A stretch of DNA of 8,767 nucleotides, taken from assembly GCA_023415515.1 (NCBI GenBank), contig JAEZKH010000340.1, positions 1 to 8,767 on the forward strand, given 5' to 3'. The position numbers were made by a program, and so were the translations under genes. Under the pieces are notes generated by a model. The model saw only the letters and a list, made by a program, of their open reading frames with translations, was not told where the DNA came from and ran no database searches. Positions 1 to 6,759 of this stretch are shown one piece after another (within the stretch, counting starts at the first letter, position 1; every line of letters starts with the position of its first letter). The DNA is from Actinomycetes bacterium (GTDB taxonomy: Bacteria; Actinomycetota; Actinomycetes; Mycobacteriales; Mycobacteriaceae).

Positions 1-1201
1 CCTCTGGTTCGTGCCGGGCGGCGTTGGCGATCACTCCGATGATCAAAAGTGTTGTTGCCGTTGATGTTCCACCGGCCGAGATCAGTGGCAGCTGCAGCCC
101 CGTCACCGGCAGCAGACCAATGACATAGCCGACGTTGATGAAGACCTGACCAAGCACCCACATCGTCGAGGTCGCGGTGAGCAGGCGAAGGAACGGGTCG
201 GCCGAGCGGCGCGCGATGCGCATCCCCGTGTAGGCGAACAGGCCGAACAGGCACAGCAGACCCGCAGCACCGATGAAGCCGAGTTCCTCGCCGATGATGG
301 CGAAGATGAAGTCGTTGTGCGCGTTGGGCAGGTAGTTCCATTTGGCCGTGCCCTGGCCGAGTCCGTCACCGAACACGCCGCCGTTGGCGAGCGCGAACCT
401 GGCCTGTTTGGCCTGGTAGCCCGAGCCCTGCGAGTCGGCGGTCGGGTTCAGCCACGACATCACCCGGTCGGACCGGTAGCCCTCGGCCATGGCGAGCACC
501 CCCGCCGAGACGATGACGGCGAAAAGCGAGGACAGAAAGACCCGCAGCGGCAGGCCGGCATACCAGAGCAGTGCCAGCAGGATGATGCCCAGTGACACGG
601 TCTGGCCGAGGTCTGGCTGGGCGACGATCAGCGCGAGCGCGATCACCGCGGCCGGCACCAGCGGAATGAGCATCTCGCGCAGCGAGGCGCGTTCCATGCG
701 GCGGGCCGCCAAGAGGTGCGCACCCCAGATCGCGAACGCGATCTTGGCCAGCTCCGACGGCTGCATGGACAGCCCGGCGACGACGAACCAACCACGGGAA
801 CCGTTGGCCACCTTGCCGATTCCCGGGATCAGCACGAGCACGAGGAGCACGACGGTGACCGCGAAGCCGCTGAACGCCAGGCTGCGCATTGTCTGCACGC
901 GCATGCGCATCGCGGCGTAGAAGGCGAACAGGCCGACCAGCGTCCAGATCAGCTGTTTACCGAAGATCACCCACGGCGAGCCGTCCTCGTCGTAGGAGTG
1001 CACCCCCGACGCCGAGAGCACCATGATCAGACCGAGGGAGGTCAGCAGCGCGGCGACAGCGATGATGAGGTGAAACGACGTCATCGGCCTGCCGAGCCAG
1101 GCGCCGAAGCGGGTGCGCGGTTCGCGGGTGCTTACGGCGCCGCCGGACTCATCCGCGGCACCGGCCCGGCGATGCTTCAGCCGGCTCAGAATGCTCGACA
1201 T
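1..1201 (-). CDS. ftsW: Septal peptidoglycan glycosyltransferase FtsW (SEDS family), C-terminus cut by window edge
   Basis: Polytopic inner-membrane protein that polymerises lipid II into glycan strands at the division septum, working with the class B transpeptidase PbpB. I translated 400 residues from the ATG at 1201; the frame stays open to base 1. The cytoplasmic N-terminus (about 40 residues) is followed by hydrophobic segments, the first at about 42-64. SEDS hallmarks are QPSELAK (147-153), the NAHNDFIF segment with Asp297 at the position of the essential SEDS aspartate, and a full FtsW/RodA/SpoVE signature from Asn356 to the SAGGTS at 375-380. The sequence stops at ARHEPE, where the membrane core ends. 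In M. tuberculosis a basic, Pro-rich tail of roughly 120 residues follows, so that tail is what is missing. The ATG lies 2 bases after the murD stop with no clear Shine-Dalgarno, which suggests translational coupling. Codons near 46-72 are unusually A-ended. Confidence 0.97.
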   Translation of the reverse strand, partial: MSSILSRLKHRRAGAADESGGAVSTREPRTRFGAWLGRPMTSFHLIIAVAALLTSLGLIMVLSASGVHSYDEDGSPWVIFGKQLIWTLVGLFAFYAAMRMRVQTMRSLAFSGFAVTVVLLVLVLIPGIGKVANGSRGWFVVAGLSMQPSELAKIAFAIWGAHLLAARRMERASLREMLIPLVPAAVIALALIVAQPDLGQTVSLGIILLALLWYAGLPLRVFLSSLFAVIVSAGVLAMAEGYRSDRVMSWLNPTADSQGSGYQAKQARFALANGGVFGDGLGQGTAKWNYLPNAHNDFIFAIIGEELGFIGAAGLLCLFGLFAYTGMRIARRSADPFLRLLTATSTMWVLGQVFINVGYVIGLLPVTGLQLPLISAGGTSTATTLLIIGVIANAARHEPE

Positions 1202-1203
1202 GG

Positions 1204-2637
1204 CTAGCTGGCGGCCCGCACGGCGGCCGCGAAGGCATCCCCGCGTTCGGCGTACCCGCTGAACTGGTCGAAGGAAGCGCCTGCGGGAGCCAGGAGCACG
1301 GTGTCGCCCGGACGTGCCAGCCGCCGGGCGGCGGCGACCACCTCGGTCATCAGCCGAGTCACAGAAGTCACATCAGGCTCATTCGTATCAGGCACCACAG
1401 AATCCTCCCCCGTCACAACCTCCACAACGGGGACATCCGGGGCGTGTCGCGATAACGCATCTGCCACCAGCGCGCGGTCGCGGCCGAGCAACACGACGCC
1501 GACCAGGCGATCGGCCACCTCCGACACGAGCTCGTCGACCGAGGCGCCCTTCAGAAGACCGCCCGCGACCCACACCACCCTCGGATAGGCCGCAATCGAC
1601 GCGTGCGCGGCGTGCGGGTTGGTCGCCTTGGAGTCGTCGACATAGGTCACGCCGTCGATTTCGGCGACCTTCTGCGCCCGGTGCGGGCCGACGTGGAACC
1701 CCGCGATCGCGTCTGCGATGGCGTCCGCGGGCACGTCGACGGCACGGGCAAGGGCCGCAGCGGCCAGCGTGTTGAGCACCCCGACCGGACCGGGCACCGG
1801 AACCGACGCGGCTTCGGCGAGCACGAGGCCGTCGGCGAAGGCGTTGTCGACCAGCAGGCCGTCGCGCAGCCCCAGCCGCCCTCGCCCCGGGTCGCCGAGG
1901 GTGAACCCCACCTTCATCTGCGCGGGTGCGTGATCGAGGAGCCCGGCGGCGACCGGGTCATCGAGCCCGGCGACGGCCACCCGGCCCGTCAACGCCCGCG
2001 CCTTGTCGGCGGCGTACGCCGCCATCGATCCGTGCCAGTCGAGGTGGTCCTCCGCGACGTTGAGCACCGCGCCGGCGTGCGGACGCACGGAGGGCGCCCA
2101 GTGCAGCTGAAAACTCGACAGCTCGACGGCGAGCAGGTCGACGCCTGCGCCAGGTTCTGCGAGCATGTCGATCACCGGGTTACCGATGTTGCCGCAGAGC
2201 ACCGCGCGCCGCCCCCCGGCGACGAGCATCGCGTGCAGCATCGACACGGTCGTCGTCTTGCCGTTGGTGCCGGTCACCACCAGCCAGTGCTTCGGTGGCC
2301 CGAACCAGCCGGCCTGATCCAGCCGCCACGCCAGTTCGACATCTCCCCAGACGGGCACACTCGCAGCGGCCGCGGCCGCCAAAACCGGTGCGTCCGGGGA
2401 GAATCCGGGGCTGGTGACGACGAGTGCGTAGTCGGCGACGGTGTCGACGGCCTCGCCGGTGGTGACGACGGATGCGGGGGTGACCAGGCGCTGAAGGGCA
2501 AGCGGATCGTCGTCGCAGATGGTCAGCCGAACTCCCGTCGGCTCGAGTGCTGCGCTCACCGAACGGCCCGTGATACCGGCGCCGGTCACCAGCACGCGGG
2601 TGCCCGGCGTGAGCGGGGCGACGGCGCGGCGGTTCAC
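1204..2637 (-). CDS. murD: UDP-N-acetylmuramoyl-L-alanine--D-glutamate ligase MurD
   Basis: Cytoplasmic ATP-dependent ligase adding D-Glu to UDP-MurNAc-L-Ala, the second amino acid of the stem peptide. It has 477 residues, close to the mycobacterial norm. An N-terminal Rossmann-like UDP-binding domain (about 1-110) is followed by the ATPase domain with P-loop GTNGKTTT (123-130, Lys127), VELSSFQL (171-178) and AEDHLDWH (195-202). Lys212 in the ADKARAL segment is the likely carbamylated lysine. The C-terminal domain has DDSKATNPHA (334-343) and the MurD-type ending LLAPAGASFDQF (448-459). The start is GTG at 2637, one base after the mraY stop; the stop is TAG, 2 bases before ftsW. Family assignment is certain. 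Odd point: residues about 395-427 are encoded by very atypical codons (a TTA at Leu395, then 24 codons from Val404 to Thr427 with no C in third position). This falls in a loop whose length differs from M. tuberculosis MurD. Confidence 0.98.
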   Translation of the reverse strand: MNRRAVAPLTPGTRVLVTGAGITGRSVSAALEPTGVRLTICDDDPLALQRLVTPASVVTTGEAVDTVADYALVVTSPGFSPDAPVLAAAAAASVPVWGDVELAWRLDQAGWFGPPKHWLVVTGTNGKTTTVSMLHAMLVAGGRRAVLCGNIGNPVIDMLAEPGAGVDLLAVELSSFQLHWAPSVRPHAGAVLNVAEDHLDWHGSMAAYAADKARALTGRVAVAGLDDPVAAGLLDHAPAQMKVGFTLGDPGRGRLGLRDGLLVDNAFADGLVLAEAASVPVPGPVGVLNTLAAAALARAVDVPADAIADAIAGFHVGPHRAQKVAEIDGVTYVDDSKATNPHAAHASIAAYPRVVWVAGGLLKGASVDELVSEVADRLVGVVLLGRDRALVADALSRHAPDVPVVEVVTGEDSVVPDTNEPDVTSVTRLMTEVVAAARRLARPGDTVLLAPAGASFDQFSGYAERGDAFAAAVRAAS

Positions 2638-2638
2638 G

Positions 2639-3718
2639 TCAGGCTCCGACAGTGGTGAGCCACTCGCTGTAGAAGAGCGCCACGCCCAGGCCGCAGGCGA
2701 TGGCCGTCAACAGCCAGAACCGGATGATCACCGTCGTTTCGGCCCAGCCGACCAGTTCGAAGTGGTGGTGAAACGGCGCCATCCGAAAGACCCGCCGCCC
2801 CGTCGTGCGGAACGCGAGGATCTGCACGACCACCGACGTCACCTCGGCCACGAACAGGGCGCCGAGCACGACGGCAAGCATTTCGGTGCGGCTCAGAACC
2901 GACAGCCCGGCGATGATGCCGCCGAGGGCGAGCGAACCGGTGTCGCCCATGAAGATCTTGGCCGGTGCGGCGTTCCACCACAGGAACCCGATGCACGCCC
3001 CGGCGGTCGCGGCGGCGATCAGCGCAAGGTCCAGCGGGTCGCGCACGTTGTAACAACCGACGCCGGGCGCGGTCGCACAGGCGTTGCGGAACTGCCAGAA
3101 CGTGATGATCACGTAGGCCGCACACACCATGGCCATCGCACCGGCGGCAAGCCCGTCGAGGCCGTCGGTGAAGTTCACCGCGTTCGACCACGCGTAGACG
3201 ATCAGCACGCAGAACAGCACGAAGAGCGCCGGCGCCAGGGTCACCGTGGCGATCTCACGCACGTACGACAACTCGGCGCTGCCCGGGGTGAGCCCGTCGG
3301 CGTTACGGAACTGCAGCGCGAGCACGCCGAATACGACGGCGGCCAGCAACATGCCGATGGTCTTGGCCGTCTTGTTCAGACCCAGGTTGCGCGCGCGCCG
3401 GATCTTGATCAGATCATCGATGAACCCGACGACGCCCAGCGCGGTGGCCAGCCCGAGCGCGAGCAGACCCGACGCCGAGGGCCCCTGCCCGTCGAGCGCC
3501 ATGCCCACGAGATGCGTGCCGAGGTAGCCCGCCCAGATGCCCGCCAGGATCGCCACGCCGCCCATCGACGGTGTGCCGCGCTTCTTGGCGTGGCTCGGCG
3601 GCCCGTCCTCGCGGATCTCGTGGCCGAAACCCTGCCGCGTGAAGAGACCGATCAGCACCGGCGTCAGCAGGATCGACACCGTCAGCGCGATGCCGACGGC
3701 GATGAGGATCTGCCTCAT
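2639..3718 (-). CDS. mraY: Phospho-N-acetylmuramoyl-pentapeptide transferase MraY (MurX)
   Basis: Integral membrane enzyme that transfers phospho-MurNAc-pentapeptide from UDP to the polyprenyl phosphate carrier (decaprenyl phosphate in mycobacteria), making lipid I. At 359 residues it matches the length I recall for M. tuberculosis MurX. Hydrophobic segments alternate through the whole protein, as expected for a ten-helix enzyme. MraY signatures are KKRGTPSMGG (46-54 region), the metal/catalytic Asp pair at 101-102 (GFIDDLIK), NFTDGLDGLA (182-191), MGDTGSLALGG (257-267, Asp259) and the HHH of FHHHFE (317-319). The ATG at 3718 overlaps the murF stop in ATGA, so the two are probably translationally coupled. 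The stop TGA at 2639 is one base before the murD GTG. A perfect 6-base inverted repeat sits immediately upstream of the start codon. Nothing is missing or truncated. Confidence 0.98.
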   Translation of the reverse strand: MRQILIAVGIALTVSILLTPVLIGLFTRQGFGHEIREDGPPSHAKKRGTPSMGGVAILAGIWAGYLGTHLVGMALDGQGPSASGLLALGLATALGVVGFIDDLIKIRRARNLGLNKTAKTIGMLLAAVVFGVLALQFRNADGLTPGSAELSYVREIATVTLAPALFVLFCVLIVYAWSNAVNFTDGLDGLAAGAMAMVCAAYVIITFWQFRNACATAPGVGCYNVRDPLDLALIAAATAGACIGFLWWNAAPAKIFMGDTGSLALGGIIAGLSVLSRTEMLAVVLGALFVAEVTSVVVQILAFRTTGRRVFRMAPFHHHFELVGWAETTVIIRFWLLTAIACGLGVALFYSEWLTTVGA

Positions 3719-5196
3719 GAGGCGACCAACGCCTCGGCGAGCTTCCCCAACCCGGCCGCGTTGGACGCCTTGACGAGCACCACATCTCCGCCGCGCAGCT
3801 CGGCGGAAAGCAGTTCGAACGCGGCGTCAGCGTCGGCGACCATGGTGGCCTCTCCTCCCCACGAACCCTCCATGACCGCCCCGTGGTGCATCGCGCTCAT
3901 AGATCTCCCGGTTCCCACGACGATGAGTCGACTGACATCTAAGCGCACCGCCAGTCGGCCGATGCGGTCGTGGTGGGATATAGCGTCGTCGCCGAGTTGG
4001 GGCCACTCGCCGAGCACCGCCCAGCTGCGCCTCGGCTCGCCGCCCTGGCGAGCCATCCAGGCCAGGGATTTCAGGCCGGCCAGCATGGAATCGGGATTCG
4101 CGTTGTACGCGTCGTCGATGACGGTGACGCCGTCGTCGCGGGTGGTGACGTGCATGCGGTGCTGGGACACCGGGCCGGCGCCCGCGAGCGCGGCAGCCAC
4201 CTGGGCAGGTGTTGCCCCGCATTCCAGCCCGACGGCGGCCGCACACAGGGCGTTGGAGACCTGGTGATCGCCGTGCACGGCGAGCGTGAGCTCGGTCTCG
4301 GCGCCCGCGGAGTGCATCGTGAAGCGGGGGCGGGCGAGCTCGTCGAGGGTGACCGGACCGGCCCACACGTCGGCGCCCGGGGACCGCGACACCCGGACGA
4401 CTCGGGCGGCGGTCATCTCCGCCATGGCTGCGACGGCCTCGTCGTCGGCATTGAGGATGACCACACCGGATGCCGGGACGGCCTGCGGCAGTTCGGCTTT
4501 CGTCCGCGCGATCGCCTCGCGCGAGCCGAACTCGCCGAGATGGGCGGTGCCCACGTTGAGCACGACCGCGATGGAGGGCGGTGCGATGGATGCCAGTGCG
4601 GCGATGTTGCCGGGATGCCGCGCCGACATCTCCAGCACGAGGAAATCGGTGTCCGCGCCGGCCCGCAACACCGTCCACGGGGTGCCAAGCTCGTTGTTGA
4701 ACGAGCCCGGCGGTGCCACCACCTCCCCCAGCGGGGCCAACACGGCCGCGACGAGGTCCTTGGTCGACGTCTTTCCCGACGATCCGGTGATGCCGACGAT
4801 GGTCAGGCCGCCGGCCACCAGTTCGGCTGCCACCGCGGCGGCCAGCTTGGCCAGTGCGGCGAGCACGGCGGCCCCGGAACCGTCGGTGTCGTGTTCCAGC
4901 ACGCTGGCCCCGCTGTCGGTGGGCGCTCCGGGGTGCGGTCGCACGACGACAGCGGGCACTCCCACGGGCCTGGCGGCCAACACCGCCGCCGCGCCCGCTG
5001 CCACCGCGGCGGCGGCGAAGTCGTGCCCGTCCGACCGCGCACCGGGTAGCGCGATGAACAACCCGCCGGAAGTGACCGCGCGGGAATCGAATTCGACCGT
5101 GCCGGTCACCCGCGTGGTCGCGGCGTCGGCGGCGGAGATGTCGGCGAGCTCACCGCCGACGATCTCGGCGATCTGGGCCAGCGTCAGGTCGATCAT
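3715..5196 (-). CDS. murF: UDP-N-acetylmuramoyl-tripeptide--D-alanyl-D-alanine ligase MurF
   Basis: Cytoplasmic ATP-dependent ligase adding D-Ala-D-Ala to UDP-MurNAc-tripeptide, the last cytoplasmic step before MraY. It has 493 residues. The N-terminal domain includes VTGTVEFDSR (30-39). The ATPase domain has GITGSSGKTSTK (135-146, Lys142), FNNE (167-170 region) and GTAHLGEFGS (216-225). The C-terminal domain has DDAYNANPDS (361-370) and VLVKASNAAGLG near the end. I chose the ATG at 5196 over an upstream in-frame start at 5331: homology begins at MIDLTLAQIAEIVGG, a perfect AGGAGG lies 8 bases upstream, and the longer form would run deep into murE with low-complexity sequence. The start overlaps the murE stop as ATGA, and the stop overlaps mraY. 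Two oddities: the normally conserved LGEMxELGE stretch reads LGEWPQLGD (residues 395-403), and the following residues 405-432 use rare codons (ATA, TTA, AGA, CGA, TCT). Confidence 0.97.
   Translation of the reverse strand: MIDLTLAQIAEIVGGELADISAADAATTRVTGTVEFDSRAVTSGGLFIALPGARSDGHDFAAAAVAAGAAAVLAARPVGVPAVVVRPHPGAPTDSGASVLEHDTDGSGAAVLAALAKLAAAVAAELVAGGLTIVGITGSSGKTSTKDLVAAVLAPLGEVVAPPGSFNNELGTPWTVLRAGADTDFLVLEMSARHPGNIAALASIAPPSIAVVLNVGTAHLGEFGSREAIARTKAELPQAVPASGVVILNADDEAVAAMAEMTAARVVRVSRSPGADVWAGPVTLDELARPRFTMHSAGAETELTLAVHGDHQVSNALCAAAVGLECGATPAQVAAALAGAGPVSQHRMHVTTRDDGVTVIDDAYNANPDSMLAGLKSLAWMARQGGEPRRSWAVLGEWPQLGDDAISHHDRIGRLAVRLDVSRLIVVGTGRSMSAMHHGAVMEGSWGGEATMVADADAAFELLSAELRGGDVVLVKASNAAGLGKLAEALVAS
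3719..3735 (-). repeat. Inverted repeat immediately upstream of the mraY start
   Basis: The minus strand reads GAGGCG, a 5-base loop (TTGGT), then CGCCTC directly before the mraY ATG. This is a perfect 6-base stem formed from the last murF codons. GAGGCG is also the only Shine-Dalgarno-like purine run here, so pairing would hide it until a ribosome finishing murF opens the stem. Short GC stems are frequent in such DNA, so a role is not shown. Confidence 0.35.
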
Positions 5197-6716
5197 GCGC
5201 GGATCCTCCTGGCCTCGAGAGACTGCGCCAGCTCGGTGCGGTCGTCGAACGGGCGGGTCTGCCCGTGGCTGGTCTGGCCTCCCTCGTGGCCCTTGCCCGC
5301 GACCAGCACGACGTCGCCCTCGCGAGCCCATGCGACGGCGTGGTCGATGGCCCTGCGGCGGTCGCCTATCTCGACGACCGCACCCGCGCCTGCCGCCGCG
5401 CCCGCGAGGATGGCGGCGCGGATCGCGGCGGGATCCTCGTCGCGGGGGTTGTCGTCGGTGACGACGACGAGATCGGCCAGTTCCGCGGCGACCTCCCCCA
5501 TCGGCGCCCGCTTACCGGGGTCGCGATTGCCGCCCGCTCCGAACACCACCGCGATCCGGCCGCTCGCCTGCTCGCGCAGCGTCTCCAGAACGGCCCGAAG
5601 CGCCCCCGGCTTGTGCGCATAGTCGACCAGCGCCAGGAAATCCTGCCCACTGTCGACCGGTTCGAGCCTGCCGGGTACCCGCGCGTCGCGCAGCCCCGGT
5701 GCGGCCTGTTCCGGTGAGACGTCGACGGCGTCGAGCAGCGCCGCGGCGAGCAGCGCGTTCGCCACGTTGTAGCGGCCGGGAAGAGCGATCCCCAGCGCGT
5801 GATGCACGCCCGCGGGATCGACAGCGGAGAATCGCTGCGCGCCCCGCTCCACGGTGCGGATCTCGTCGACCCGCCAGTCGGCGTCGGTCCGGGTTGCGCT
5901 GACGGTGACCGGATCGGCCGCAAGGCCCGCCATCGCCAGGCCCGCTTCGTCGTCGATGCACACCACGGATGTTGTTGCTGCCGTTGATGACCGGGGATCG
6001 AAGAGCTTCGCCTTGGCGTCGAAGTAGTCCTGCATCGTCGGGTGGAAGTCGAGGTGGTCGCGGGACAGATTGGTGAAACCGCCGACTTCGAAGGAGACCC
6101 CGTCGACGCGTCCCAGACTCAGCGCGTGACTGGACACCTCCATCACCACGGTGTCGACGCCCTGTTCGACCATCAGCGCCAGCAGCGCCTGCAGGTCGGG
6201 CGCCTCGGGTGTGGTCAGCTTGCTCGGCAGGTCCTCCCCGGCGATCCGGATACCGACGGTCCCCACCAGACCTGCCACCCGGTCGGCGGCCCGCAGGCCG
6301 GCCTCCACCAGATAGGTGGTTGTGGTCTTACCCGACGTGCCGGTGACTCCGAGCACTCGGAGATGCCGTGACGGGTCGCCGTACACGCTGGCGGCCAACC
6401 CGCCGAGGACCGATCGCGGGTCGGGGCGGACGAGTACCGGCACCGTCGCGTTCGACCCCATCAGGGCCAGGCCGTCGGGATCGGTCAGCACCGCGACCGC
6501 GCCGCGCCCGATCGCGTCGGCCGCATACCGGCCACCGTGGGATGTCGCGCCGGGCAGGGCTGCGAACAGGTCCCCCGGCTGGGTGTCCTGGCTGCGCAGG
6601 GTCACCCCGGTGACGACCGTCTGCAGGCAGGCGTCTGCGGGCGAGATCACCGCGCCTGCCTGGTCGGCCAGTCGTCCGAGCAGTTGACCGGCGGGATGGC
6701 TGGGACGCAGCTTCAT
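5193..6716 (-). CDS. murE: UDP-N-acetylmuramoyl-L-alanyl-D-glutamate--2,6-diaminopimelate ligase MurE
   Basis: Cytoplasmic ATP-dependent ligase that adds the third stem-peptide residue. The DNPRDEDP stretch (422-429) carries the DNPR motif of meso-diaminopimelate-adding MurE, as expected for mycobacterial A1-gamma peptidoglycan. It has 507 residues. Motifs are VTGVTLRSQD (35-44), P-loop GVTGTSGKTTTT (123-134, Lys130), TTPEAP (168-173), SSHAL (195-199), NLSRDHLDFH (216-225), Lys235 in YFDAKAK as the likely carbamylated lysine, VDYAHKP (364-370) and GAGGNRDPGKR (393-403 region). The ATG at 6716 is the only plausible start, because an in-frame TAG lies five codons upstream. It therefore lacks the extension of roughly 28 residues annotated on M. 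tuberculosis MurE. The Shine-Dalgarno is poor (AGGG two bases from the ATG). A short run of A-ended codons (TCA, TCA, GCA, GCA, ACA, ACA) encodes residues 243-249. The 3' end contains the murF ribosome binding site. Confidence 0.98.
   Translation of the reverse strand: MKLRPSHPAGQLLGRLADQAGAVISPADACLQTVVTGVTLRSQDTQPGDLFAALPGATSHGGRYAADAIGRGAVAVLTDPDGLALMGSNATVPVLVRPDPRSVLGGLAASVYGDPSRHLRVLGVTGTSGKTTTTYLVEAGLRAADRVAGLVGTVGIRIAGEDLPSKLTTPEAPDLQALLALMVEQGVDTVVMEVSSHALSLGRVDGVSFEVGGFTNLSRDHLDFHPTMQDYFDAKAKLFDPRSSTAATTSVVCIDDEAGLAMAGLAADPVTVSATRTDADWRVDEIRTVERGAQRFSAVDPAGVHHALGIALPGRYNVANALLAAALLDAVDVSPEQAAPGLRDARVPGRLEPVDSGQDFLALVDYAHKPGALRAVLETLREQASGRIAVVFGAGGNRDPGKRAPMGEVAAELADLVVVTDDNPRDEDPAAIRAAILAGAAAGAGAVVEIGDRRRAIDHAVAWAREGDVVLVAGKGHEGGQTSHGQTRPFDDRTELAQSLEARRIRA
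5205..5210 (-). promoter_or_regulatory. Shine-Dalgarno of murF
   Basis: The minus strand reads AGGAGG, a perfect anti-16S match, 8 bases upstream of the murF ATG at 5196. It lies inside the last codons of murE (encoding Arg-Arg) and decides the murF start in favour of 5196. It is the only full-consensus site at any start in this window; the other genes have weak or no matches. Confidence 0.85.
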
Positions 6717-6759
6717 GGCCCTGACACACTACCGGCCTGGTTGCGGCGTGCCTGTCGGG
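6717..6759. other. pbpB-murE intergenic gap
   Basis: These 43 bases are the only non-coding stretch of more than 2 bases in the window. They hold the candidate -10 described for murE. A distant 6-base complementarity (6720-6725 with 6759-6764, 33-base loop) is present, but there is no terminator-like hairpin with a T run. The distance and shared orientation are compatible with read-through from pbpB. Confidence 0.8.
6726..6731 (-). promoter_or_regulatory. Candidate -10 element for a near-leaderless murE transcript
   Basis: In the only intergenic gap (6717-6759) the minus strand reads TAGTGT, fitting the mycobacterial TANNNT -10 pattern. Usual spacing would place a transcription start near 6719, about 3 bases before the murE ATG, which has a poor Shine-Dalgarno. 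No -35 match is evident. The TAG within it is also the in-frame stop that bars an upstream murE start. A six-base match to this pattern is common by chance, so this is only a candidate. Confidence 0.25.

Noticed and set aside
2519..4267. Long plus-strand open frame (582 codons) opposite murD, mraY and murF
   Set aside because: It crosses three well-supported genes on the other strand, and its product is a His/Arg/Asp/Gly-rich shadow typical of antisense frames in high-GC DNA, with no recognisable domain.
5197..5331. Upstream extension of murF by 45 codons
   Set aside because: The extension lies entirely in murE, is low-complexity Arg/Gly/Pro, and has no homology to MurF. The ATG at 5196 has a perfect Shine-Dalgarno and the right N-terminus.
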